Of a DNA stretch of 5,633 nt, positions 1 through 5,633 are shown piece by piece. This stretch comes from Halobacteriovorax sp. Its GTDB lineage: Bacteria > Bdellovibrionota > Bacteriovoracia > Bacteriovoracales > Bacteriovoracaceae. The notes under the pieces were generated by a model. That model searched no databases. It saw only the letters and a list, made by a program, of their open reading frames with translations, and was not told where the DNA came from. Numbering within the stretch: position 1 is the stretch's first letter; every line of letters starts with the position of its first letter. The DNA is taken from assembly GCA_002686115.1 (NCBI GenBank), contig NZAF01000040.1, positions 3,180-8,812 on the forward strand, written 5' to 3'. Position numbers and translations under genes: made by a program.

Positions 1-293
1 GGCTGATAATAATCATAATAAGAGACAAAGTATTCAACGGCATTATGTGGAAAAAATTCTTTAAACTCAGCATAAAGTTGGGCGGCCAAAGTCTTGTTAT
101 GAGCAAGAACTAGAGTCTTCTTTCCAAGTTTTTGAATCACATTGGCCATAGAAAAAGTCTTCCCTGAACCTGTCACCCCAAGAAGCACCTGCTCTTTTTC
201 TGACTGACTCAAAAAATTCTCTGACAACTTACGAATGGCCTCAGGCTGATCCCCCGTAGGCTTAAATTTTGACTCTAACTTAAACAAACTCAT
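1..293 (-). CDS. uvrB: UvrABC excision nuclease subunit B, N-terminal 97 residues (runs off the left edge)
   Basis: UvrB is the helicase-like, damage-verifying subunit of the UvrABC nucleotide excision repair complex in the cytoplasm. It is loaded onto lesions by UvrA and recruits UvrC for incision. The reverse strand reads MSLFKLESKFKPTGDQPEAI, the classic UvrB opening. The Walker A motif GVTGSGKT falls at residues 39-46 and the motif Ia-like stretch LVLAHNKTLAAQL at about 61-73. The piece ends in VSYYDYYQ, the start of the lesion-probing beta-hairpin, with tyrosines at 92, 93, 95 and 96 as in Escherichia coli UvrB. That numbering agreement supports ATG at 293-291 as the start. The Shine-Dalgarno is weak (GGGA, 5 bases before ATG). 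The remaining roughly 570 residues lie outside the window. The gene follows carD in the same direction, but a terminator and a large palindrome lie between them. Identity is essentially certain. Confidence 0.97.
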   Translation of the reverse strand, partial: MSLFKLESKFKPTGDQPEAIRKLSENFLSQSEKEQVLLGVTGSGKTFSMANVIQKLGKKTLVLAHNKTLAAQLYAEFKEFFPHNAVEYFVSYYDYYQ

Positions 294-306
294 CTTAATC
301 CCAGAA

Positions 307-378
307 GGTGCCAGGAGACTTTTTCAGTAATCAGCGCAGCATTTGCTGCAGCGTTTACTGAAAAAGTCTCCTGGCACC
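307..378. repeat. 72-base palindrome with perfect 24-bp arms in the uvrB leader (REP/MITE-like)
   Basis: The left arm (307-330) and right arm (355-378) are exact reverse complements over 24 bases. Each arm begins at its outer end with GGTGCCAGGAGAC followed by a short T run. The central 24 bases fold further: GCAGC (336-340) pairs with GCTGC (345-349) around a 4-base ATTT loop, with small bulges joining this to the outer stem. The whole is a nearly continuous cruciform or RNA hairpin. It abuts the T tract of the carD terminator and ends 13 bases before the uvrB ATG. Perfect long arms with a GTGCCAGG-type foot resemble repetitive palindromes mobilised by REP-associated tyrosine transposases (RAYTs). 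That resemblance is from memory and cannot be tested on one copy. No transposase and no flanking target duplication is visible. The other possibility is a dedicated leader hairpin acting on uvrB. Confidence 0.85.
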
Positions 379-408
379 AAAAAAAAAGGCAACCACTTGG
401 TTGCCTTT
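379..408 (-). terminator. Rho-independent terminator of carD
   Basis: Read on the minus strand, a 7-bp GC-rich stem GGCAACC/GGTTGCC (405-399 with 394-388) encloses the tetraloop AAGT. It is extended by an AAA/TTT pairing and followed by nine consecutive T residues (387-379). It lies 25 bases beyond the carD stop codon. On the plus strand only three T residues follow the stem, so termination should be mainly in the carD direction. It should insulate uvrB from carD transcription at least in part. Confidence 0.9.
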
Positions 409-432
409 GATTATACTTTAATTTTTTTAAAA

Positions 433-906
433 TTAATTGAAACAATTATCGATTTTTTCTTCAATATCTTTTTTTGCTTGGTCATTTGTGATCGCAAATT
501 CTTGCACAATCAAATCTCTACACTGCTCAAGCATCTTTTTTTCTCCAAAAGAAAGATTCTTTTGACTCTTTAATAAGTATAAAGATCTTAAAACATCAGC
601 GATCTCAGTAAGAGAGCCTGTTTTAACTTTTTCCATATAATCGCGGTATCTTCTATTCCAAGTTGAGTTATCGACTTTTACATCATGGTCTTGTAAAAGT
701 TTATAAACAGAGTCAATTTCGTCTGAATTAACTAATTTTCTGATTCCATCTTTAGAATTTGTCGGAACCATTACTGTCATACCATTTGCAATAATCTTAA
801 CCATGTAAAAAGAGAGTGTTTGTTCTCCAATCTCTTTTACTTCCATGTCTACGATCTGACCCACACCATGTCCTGGGCAAACCGCATAATCTCCTATTTC
901 AAACAT
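433..906 (-). CDS. CarD/CdnL family RNA polymerase-binding transcription regulator
   Basis: This 157-residue protein matches the CarD_CdnL_TRCF family along its full length. The N-terminal RNA-polymerase-interaction domain (about residues 1-60) opens with FEIGDYAVCPGHGVGQI and contains GMTVMVPTN near 42-50. The C-terminal helical DNA-binding domain contains TWNRRYRDYMEKVKTGS (82-98) and LSFGEKKMLEQ. Trp83 corresponds to the conserved tryptophan that wedges into the upstream edge of the -10 element in mycobacterial and Thermus CarD and stabilises open complexes at rRNA and other housekeeping promoters. Length and sequence are closest, from memory, to Myxococcus xanthus CdnL, so this is the short global regulator rather than the HMGA-fused CarD. 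A GGAGG Shine-Dalgarno (912-916) lies 5 bases before the ATG. The position equivalent to a frequent Tyr/His in AVxPGHGVG is Cys10. The gene is probably monocistronic, with its own promoter and terminator. I left the symbol blank because carD and cdnL are both used for this family. Confidence 0.95.
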   Translation of the reverse strand: MFEIGDYAVCPGHGVGQIVDMEVKEIGEQTLSFYMVKIIANGMTVMVPTNSKDGIRKLVNSDEIDSVYKLLQDHDVKVDNSTWNRRYRDYMEKVKTGSLTEIADVLRSLYLLKSQKNLSFGEKKMLEQCRDLIVQEFAITNDQAKKDIEEKIDNCFN

Positions 907-937
907 TTATACCTCCAAGGGTCTTCTATCTAATATC

Positions 938-966
938 AATATAACTCATCGCGGCACCTATCTCAA
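938..966 (-). promoter_or_regulatory. sigma-70-type promoter of the CarD/CdnL gene
   Basis: On the minus strand there is a -35 hexamer TTGAGA (966-961), a spacer of exactly 17 bases, and a -10 hexamer TATATT (943-938), both close to consensus. Transcription should start near 931. That gives a leader of about 25 bases ending in the TTGGAGGT ribosome binding site just before the ATG at 906. The distance and orientation fit only the minus-strand gene. Confidence 0.75.
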
Positions 967-1060
967 CTTACTCTGTAATGTTTACGGCCTCCCTATACAT
1001 AAATGCTTTGAGGTACTAAGGACGCCCTATTTCATAAGAAGTTAAAAAAATATCGCTTTT

Positions 1061-1089
1061 CCATCACAAAAATGATTTAATTTTATAAT
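1061..1089 (+). promoter_or_regulatory. Probable promoter of the cstA-purB unit
   Basis: A perfect TATAAT lies at 1084-1089. The hexamer 17 bases upstream (1061-1066, CCATCA) is a poor -35, and TTTCCA at 1058-1063 matches better but at a 20-base spacing. The very AT-rich surroundings make chance -10 matches likely. If real, transcription would start near 1096, leaving a leader of about 22 bases that contains AAGGAAA (1108-1114), the ribosome binding site of cstA. A weak -35 would be compatible with activator dependence, but no operator could be identified. Confidence 0.45.
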
Positions 1090-1117
1090 AATTCTCTATA
1101 CTTAACTAAGGAAAAGC

Positions 1118-2785
1118 ATGAACGCTGGACTAATCGCAGTTCTCTCTCTTTTTAGTTTCTTTATGGCATATCGCTTTTATGCCAAGTATCTCTCAACACA
1201 TATTTTTGACCTCGAAGGCCTCGACGATAAAGGTCATCAAACCATTGCCGTTTCTAATGAAGATGGGATTGACTTTGTCCCAACGAAAAAAGAAATCTTA
1301 ATAGGCCATCACTTTAGTTCAATTGCTGGAGCTGCTCCTATTGTAGGTCCTGCAGTTGCTGCCATATGGGGCTGGGCACCGGCAGTGCTTTGGATAATTT
1401 TTGGTGTTATCTTTATGGGAGCAAGCCACGACTTTGGAACCCTTGTCGTTTCAATGAAAAATCAAGGCGGCTCAATGGCAAAAGTAGCTGAGACTCTTCT
1501 TGGAAAAAGAGCCAAGACACTATTTCTTGTCATCATCTTTTTTCTCGTATGGATGGTCATCGCTGTCTTTGCACTTGTAATCGCAAGCCTTTTTATGAAG
1601 TTTCCAAGTTCAGTTATTCCCGTTAATTTTGAAATCATCATAGCAATTATTATGGGAGTCGTGATTAATAAGAAAAAGGCAGACTTAAAAATACCTTCCC
1701 TGCTTGCACAAGCTGGTCTCTTTGTCATGATCTACATTGGAACACTTTATCCAATTGATCTCAGTTTATACTTTGGAACAAATACTTTAATGGTATGGAT
1801 TATCTTTTTATTAATCTACAGCTTTATTGCCAGTACGCTTCCTGTTTGGATGCTTTTACAACCAAGAGATTATATCAATTCTCACCAATTATTCTTAGGT
1901 CTCTTTCTTATGATTGTGGGCCTCTTTATTGTCAATCCACAAATTGTTGCTCCGGCCTATAATCCTTCACCAAGTGGTGCACCGCCAATCTTTCCCTTTT
2001 TATTTATTACAATTGCATGTGGGGCGATTAGTGGTTTTCACGGGCTTGTCTCTGGAGGAACAACTTCAAAGCAAATTGCAAAATGGAGTGATGCTAAAAA
2101 GGTTGGCTATGGATCAATGCTAGGAGAAGGACTTCTTGCCATACTTGCAACTCTTGCCGTTACAACAGGTTTTAAAACAGAAGCTCTCTGGCATAATCAC
2201 TACGCGAATTGGAATCATGCCAATGGACTATCAAATAAAATTAGTGCCTTTGTCATTGGCGCAGGAAATTTTGTCAGTGGTGTGGGAATTCCCGAAAATA
2301 TCTCTCATACTGTCATTGCCGTTTTAATTATTTCTTTTGCGGCGACAAGCCTTGATACAGCATGCAGAATACAGCGCTATATTATCTCAGAGCTTGGACA
2401 AGCAACAAAAGTACCTGCACTAACAAATAGATATCTCGGATCTTTCATTGCTGTTTTTTCAGCATTTTTACTAATGATTCAAAGTAATAGTGGAAAAGGT
2501 GGACTGATTATATGGCCTTTATTTGGGGCCACAAACCAAATGCTTGCAGGACTCTCCCTTGTTCTTATTTCATTTTTTCTTTATAAGAATAAGAAAAAAA
2601 CTCTTTCCTATTCAATACCTGCTACGGTGATAATTATTTTTACTTCTTTTGGACTCTATAGAAATATTACGTTATTTTATGAAAAAGAAAATTACTTTCT
2701 CACAATCTTGGCCATTACACTATTTATGGCCCAGCTGTGGGTGATCTTGGAAATATTTTTACAACTTAAAAAGTCAAAAGCCTAA
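1118..2785 (+). CDS. cstA: Carbon starvation protein A family membrane transporter
   Basis: This 555-residue, very hydrophobic inner-membrane protein belongs to the CstA family, whose characterised members take up peptides and pyruvate, often when carbon is scarce. Diagnostic segments are DGIDFVPTKKEILIGHHFSS (49-68), followed by IAGAAPIVGPA (69-79) and GASHDF (101-106). Further on come SGFHGLVSGGTTSKQIA in the middle, SLDTACRIQRYI from 411, and IWPLFGATNQMLAGLSL around GATNQML (470-476). It is shorter than the roughly 700-residue E. coli CstA and resembles the compact versions of about 550-600 residues found in many other bacteria. The usual GAGP of the signature reads GAAP here. Start choice: ATG at 1118 has AAGGAAA 3-9 bases upstream, and the first membrane segment begins within ten residues. 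purB follows after 9 bases. The substrate in this organism (pyruvate, peptides or both) cannot be read from sequence. Confidence 0.93.
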   Translation: MNAGLIAVLSLFSFFMAYRFYAKYLSTHIFDLEGLDDKGHQTIAVSNEDGIDFVPTKKEILIGHHFSSIAGAAPIVGPAVAAIWGWAPAVLWIIFGVIFMGASHDFGTLVVSMKNQGGSMAKVAETLLGKRAKTLFLVIIFFLVWMVIAVFALVIASLFMKFPSSVIPVNFEIIIAIIMGVVINKKKADLKIPSLLAQAGLFVMIYIGTLYPIDLSLYFGTNTLMVWIIFLLIYSFIASTLPVWMLLQPRDYINSHQLFLGLFLMIVGLFIVNPQIVAPAYNPSPSGAPPIFPFLFITIACGAISGFHGLVSGGTTSKQIAKWSDAKKVGYGSMLGEGLLAILATLAVTTGFKTEALWHNHYANWNHANGLSNKISAFVIGAGNFVSGVGIPENISHTVIAVLIISFAATSLDTACRIQRYIISELGQATKVPALTNRYLGSFIAVFSAFLLMIQSNSGKGGLIIWPLFGATNQMLAGLSLVLISFFLYKNKKKTLSYSIPATVIIIFTSFGLYRNITLFYEKENYFLTILAITLFMAQLWVILEIFLQLKKSKA

Positions 2786-2794
2786 GAGGAATTT

Positions 2795-4099
2795 ATGATA
2801 GAGCGTTATGAAAAAACTGAAATTAGTCAACTTTGGAATGAGGATCATAAATTTAAAAAGTATCTAGATGTAGAAATTGCTTTAATTAAAGCTCTCGAAA
2901 AAAGAGGCCTCGTTGAAAAAGATCTCAGCAAGATGTTTTCAAAGGCAAAAATAGATCCACAAAGAATAAAAGAAATAGAAAAAGAAACAAGACATGACGT
3001 TATCGCTTTTTGTACTTCTATTACAGAACAGTTTGAAAGTGAAAAAAGTCGCTTCTTTCATTTTGGAGTTACTTCAAGTGATATCATCGACACCGCCACA
3101 AATTTACAAATAAAAGAGTCTTTAGAAGTTATTATACCAAAGTTTGAACAACTCGTTAAAACTCTTGAATCTAGAGCACATGAGTATAAAGACCAATTAT
3201 GCATTGGAAGAAGTCATGGTATCTATGCAGAGCCAATGAGTTTTGGAGTTAAGCTCTTAGGGCATGCTGCTGAATTCTCGAGAAGACTTAAAGATTTAAA
3301 AGACTTTTATTATCATGAAATGACTGGACAAATGTCAGGAGCAGTAGGCAACTACACAATCCTTACCCCAGAAATAGAAGAAGATATTTTAAATGAACTA
3401 GGTTTAAAAGTAGAATCCGTTTCAACTCAAGTTATCCCAAGAGATCGTCACGCGAAGCTCATATCTATCTTTTCACTTTATGCATGTGCACTTGAAAGAC
3501 TGTGCATAGAAATACGCCATCTCCAACATAGTGACATCGCTGAAGTTTTTGAAGGCTTTGCGAAAGGGCAGAAGGGCTCATCAACAATGCCGCATAAGAA
3601 AAATCCCATCTCGAGTGAGAATCTTACAGGGATGGCAAGAGTCATGCGCTCTCACATGAGTATGGCAATGGAAAATTGTCTTTTATGGCATGAAAGAGAT
3701 ATCAGCCACTCTAGTAGTGAAAGGATGTATCTTCCTGATGCACTAGGTATTATGTATTATTCAATTGAGAGAATGAATTCAACAGTTAGAGATCTTGTCG
3801 TCAACACAGAACATATGGAGAGCAAGGTTACAAAAAACTTTAAACATCTTTCTAGCTTTCTTCTACATGAACTTATAAAATGTTCTACTCGATCTCGTGA
3901 AGAGCTTTATACAATAGTCCAAAATGCAACATTTGAAGCCACTTCATTTGAAGGTCTCTTTGACCATATCTTAAACTCGGTTGAACAAGAAACAGAAATA
4001 GAACATATGAGTAAACTTAGAAGCTTAGATCAAAAAGCGATCTTTGCTGCACATAATGACTTAGTTTTTGAAAGAACTATAAGAGCTATAAATAACTAG
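2795..4099 (+). CDS. purB: Adenylosuccinate lyase
   Basis: PurB is a cytoplasmic homotetramer that acts twice in purine synthesis. It removes fumarate from SAICAR to give AICAR, and from adenylosuccinate to give AMP. At 434 residues it has the usual length of the short Bacillus/Thermotoga-type enzyme of the fumarase/aspartase superfamily. Visible conserved regions are RHDVIAF (66-72, His67), TSSDIIDTA (93-101), GRSHGIYAEP (138-147) with the probable general acid His141, and the superfamily signature GSSTMPHKKNP (261-271). The signature's serines (262/263) are in the mobile catalytic loop, with one expected to be the general base. The arginine common in PHKRNP is lysine here. The start is firm: AAGAGGAA (2784-2791) overlaps the cstA stop codon and sits 3 bases before the ATG. 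The 9-base gap to cstA implies co-transcription and probably coupled translation. The sequence is intact and ends with TAG. No terminator was found downstream. Confidence 0.96.
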   Translation: MIERYEKTEISQLWNEDHKFKKYLDVEIALIKALEKRGLVEKDLSKMFSKAKIDPQRIKEIEKETRHDVIAFCTSITEQFESEKSRFFHFGVTSSDIIDTATNLQIKESLEVIIPKFEQLVKTLESRAHEYKDQLCIGRSHGIYAEPMSFGVKLLGHAAEFSRRLKDLKDFYYHEMTGQMSGAVGNYTILTPEIEEDILNELGLKVESVSTQVIPRDRHAKLISIFSLYACALERLCIEIRHLQHSDIAEVFEGFAKGQKGSSTMPHKKNPISSENLTGMARVMRSHMSMAMENCLLWHERDISHSSSERMYLPDALGIMYYSIERMNSTVRDLVVNTEHMESKVTKNFKHLSSFLLHELIKCSTRSREELYTIVQNATFEATSFEGLFDHILNSVEQETEIEHMSKLRSLDQKAIFAAHNDLVFERTIRAINN

Positions 4100-4131
4100 T
4101 TTCTTGAGTTAGAACGGTCTCATTGAATACT

Positions 4132-5178
4132 TTAGTAGCAAGAATATTTTAAATACTCAACAGGCTTTGTTTCAATGGCCTCTCCCCTATATCTATAAAG
4201 ATTAGTCGTAAAACCAATTGCTTCACCATTTCTAGAAGCAAATAGACTCCAGTCATTGTCAAAATGACTTTCAAAACTAAGTGTTCCAAGATCAATTTTT
4301 TCTTTTGAAAAATATTTAAGTGAATCTAATTTAAACTTAATTTTTTTGGGACTTTTAGCATACTTAGGAGATACATAAACTTCAATTTCTTGTACCTCAC
4401 CGACCTTTGCTTCAGGAAAATATCCAACAATTTTCTCATCAACAAGTAAAAGTGCTTGTGTGCTTTCTTGATTTAATGTTCGTCTAACAATTATTTTATG
4501 CCCAAGTTTTTTACTACCACAAGATTTTGTATCGCTAAATTCTTGGATAAAGTTTTTAGAGTCTATAAATTCAGGCAAAGTTCTCTCTTTTACCGTAGAG
4601 TTTTTTGGCCCAACTTTTCTTTGAACTTTTTTAAGTGTGCCTAACTTCTCAGCAGAAGCTTTTATACTCTTTTTAAGACCTGACCTCGCTCCAACAATTT
4701 TCTCAAAAGAATGAATTTTAAGGTTTTCATTATCATCATAATGACCTTCAGAGTAGAAACGATTAATAGTGTTTTTAGCTTTACAACCAATAAGTCCTAA
4801 GAATCTCATATTAGGATGAATCTCTTTAAATAGATTGACAACATCATTAGCGTAGTAATCAATCACAGTGCCATTATTCACAATTCCACTGTTAATATTA
4901 TTCTCTAGTCCAGCATGAGAGACCCAAAAGACGGCCATATTATCAGGGTTAAGTAATTCTCTTCTTAAATCACTTGGGGTCGCTTTCTCAATCACGACTA
5001 TATTATAATCTGTTTTCTCAAAAGCACTGTTGAAGATCTTCTCAAGAGAATCTTCCACCTCCCAAGAGTTTGAACGATACCAAATATCTGGTGTCTCAAG
5101 AGAAGAAATTAAAACAACGTTTGGAGTATATGCCTGTGCATAAATAAAAATAAATATTGCACATAAGTATTTATACAT
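4132..5178 (-). CDS. Exported protein with a caspase-like (clan CD) cysteine peptidase-like domain
   Basis: I do not recognise this 348-residue protein as a named family. It starts with a signal peptide (MYKYLCAIFIFIYAQA, probable cleavage after AQA at residue 16). Residues 20-135 then follow the caspase/hemoglobinase fold order: a strand NVVLISS, a helix, a strand YNIVVIEKA leading into a helix, a hydrophobic strand MAVFWVSHAG, and a second one RFLGLIGCKA. His88 and Cys132 stand right after the last two strands, where clan CD enzymes carry their catalytic dyad, 44 residues apart. A Lys/Arg-rich stretch (about 166-200) links to a strand-rich C-terminal half. Cys220 and Cys347, the latter one residue from the end, could form a disulfide. 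Start: ATG at 5178 has AGGAG 9 bases upstream, whereas the in-frame GTG at 5184 would sit only 3 bases from it. The gene lies 22 bases after a membrane-protein gene, likely in one operon. Peptidase activity is inferred, not shown, and a catalytically inactive relative is possible. Confidence 0.7.
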   Translation of the reverse strand: MYKYLCAIFIFIYAQAYTPNVVLISSLETPDIWYRSNSWEVEDSLEKIFNSAFEKTDYNIVVIEKATPSDLRRELLNPDNMAVFWVSHAGLENNINSGIVNNGTVIDYYANDVVNLFKEIHPNMRFLGLIGCKAKNTINRFYSEGHYDDNENLKIHSFEKIVGARSGLKKSIKASAEKLGTLKKVQRKVGPKNSTVKERTLPEFIDSKNFIQEFSDTKSCGSKKLGHKIIVRRTLNQESTQALLLVDEKIVGYFPEAKVGEVQEIEVYVSPKYAKSPKKIKFKLDSLKYFSKEKIDLGTLSFESHFDNDWSLFASRNGEAIGFTTNLYRYRGEAIETKPVEYLKYSCY

Positions 5179-5187
5179 ATACACAGG

Positions 5188-5192
5188 CTCCT
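5188..5192 (-). promoter_or_regulatory. Ribosome binding site that fixes the start of the exported peptidase-like gene
   Basis: AGGAG on the minus strand lies between the stop codon of the upstream membrane-protein gene and the peptidase-like gene. Its 9-base distance to ATG at 5178 is good, and its 3-base distance to the in-frame GTG at 5184 is too short. The mature product therefore most likely begins MYKYL, two residues shorter than the longest reading frame. Confidence 0.75.
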
Positions 5193-5200
5193 AATAAATA

Positions 5201-5633
5201 CTATTCTACGTGATCAACAATAATCTGAGCTGCTCTAAAAGCATCTTCAGAAATATTCCCTTTAAGTTCTTCCCAATTTGTACGAGCTTCTTTAACAGCT
5301 TGCTCAACTTCTGCATTCTGATTCACCCTACCAGCAACTTCTTCAATGAGTGAATTAATCTCATCTCTTTCATAATTAAAAGCATCGAATTGTTCTTGAG
5401 TTAGACCAAATTTGTCTTTATCTTCTGGCACAAGTTCTTTAAATGTCATTTTTCCTGACTCTTCATCTAGAACGATAAATCCAATGCCTGTTAAATACGT
5501 ACCAATGGTACATATGGTATAGCATGCATCAGGAGTAGTGAAACTATCTCCAGAAAGTACAGTTACGACAAAACCAGAACCACTAGTAGCAAGGCCTGCA
5601 AGTGCTACTGTAGCACCTCCACCAAATAAACCA
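5201..5633 (-). CDS. Unrecognised membrane protein, C-terminal 143 residues (runs off the right edge)
   Basis: The reading frame is open from the right edge to TAG at 5203-5201, so its true start lies outside the window. The in-frame ATG at 5449 is internal, because coding-like sequence continues for 61 more codons upstream. The visible part begins with a Gly/Ala-rich hydrophobic segment (GLFGGGATVALAGLATSGSG, then FVVTVLSG). A short polar stretch DSFTTPDA and a second hydrophobic segment with two cysteines (CYTICTIGTYLTGIGFIVL) follow. The last 80 or so residues are soluble, probably helical and strongly acidic (KELVPEDKDKFGLTQEQFDA onward, ending IIVDHVE). Two membrane spans with a soluble tail is the simplest reading; which side the tail faces is unknown without the N-terminus. 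The gene precedes the exported peptidase-like gene by 22 bases, so a shared transcript is likely, with its promoter outside the window. No function can be assigned. Confidence 0.7.
   Translation of the reverse strand, partial: GLFGGGATVALAGLATSGSGFVVTVLSGDSFTTPDACYTICTIGTYLTGIGFIVLDEESGKMTFKELVPEDKDKFGLTQEQFDAFNYERDEINSLIEEVAGRVNQNAEVEQAVKEARTNWEELKGNISEDAFRAAQIIVDHVE

Noticed and set aside
343..573. Plus-strand reading frame of 76 codons.
   Set aside because: It begins inside the palindrome, crosses the carD terminator and runs antisense to the end of the carD coding sequence. It has no ribosome binding site and a low-complexity product.
1097..1102. TATACT as the -10 of a cstA promoter.
   Set aside because: It would place the transcription start almost on the ribosome binding site, and no -35 is found 16-18 bases upstream. 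TATAAT at 1084-1089 is better.
1462..1728. Minus-strand reading frame of 88 codons, and plus-strand frames at 1914-2123 and 2136-2327.
   Set aside because: All lie within the well-supported cstA gene in other frames, have no family signature, and are shadows of it.
4093..4111. TAACT/AGTTA hairpin at the end of purB as a terminator.
   Set aside because: It is a 5-bp stem made mostly of A-T pairs, overlaps the stop codon, has a 9-base loop and lacks a T tract.
5179..5184. GTG at 5184 as the start of the peptidase-like gene.
   Set aside because: AGGAG would be only 3 bases away, whereas ATG at 5178 has 9-base spacing and still gives a complete signal peptide.
5201..5449. A separate 82-residue gene starting at the ATG at 5449.
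   Set aside because: The frame stays open to the right edge, and the 61 codons upstream encode plausible hydrophobic protein sequence. No good ribosome binding site is required there, so this ATG is taken as internal to a longer membrane-protein gene.

Overview
This AT-rich window looks like a chromosomal segment of a delta-proteobacterium-like organism, most plausibly the Bdellovibrionota (Bacteriovorax/Halobacteriovorax type). The evidence for that is a stand-alone CarD/CdnL regulator close to the myxobacterial form, the low G+C content, and a secreted clan CD peptidase-like protein next to a small membrane protein. The assignment is inference from gene content, not from a marker gene. Housekeeping genes fill the first three quarters; the last quarter holds two genes I cannot name.

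Positions 1-906 are read on the minus strand. A CarD/CdnL-type transcription regulator (433-906) has a near-consensus promoter (938-966) and a strong Rho-independent terminator (379-408). Next comes a large perfect-arm palindrome (307-378), and then the start of uvrB (start codon at 291-293), which runs off the left edge after 97 codons. The palindrome fills almost all of the uvrB leader, so how uvrB is transcribed is an open question.

Positions 907-1117 are a divergent intergenic region carrying the carD promoter on the minus strand and a probable cstA promoter on the plus strand. From 1118 to 4099 there is a tight plus-strand pair: cstA (carbon-starvation/pyruvate-peptide transporter family) and, 9 bases later, purB (adenylosuccinate lyase). 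They are probably co-transcribed.

Positions 4132-5633 are read on the minus strand, converging on purB with only 32 bases between stop codons. The upstream gene (5201 to beyond 5633) encodes an unrecognised membrane protein with a hydrophobic N-terminal part and an acidic C-terminal tail. It is followed after 22 bases by a gene for an exported protein whose first half has the strand pattern and the His/Cys pair expected of a caspase-like (clan CD) cysteine peptidase. This secreted-peptidase/membrane-protein pair is the most interesting candidate for an undescribed system here. The palindrome in the uvrB leader is second.
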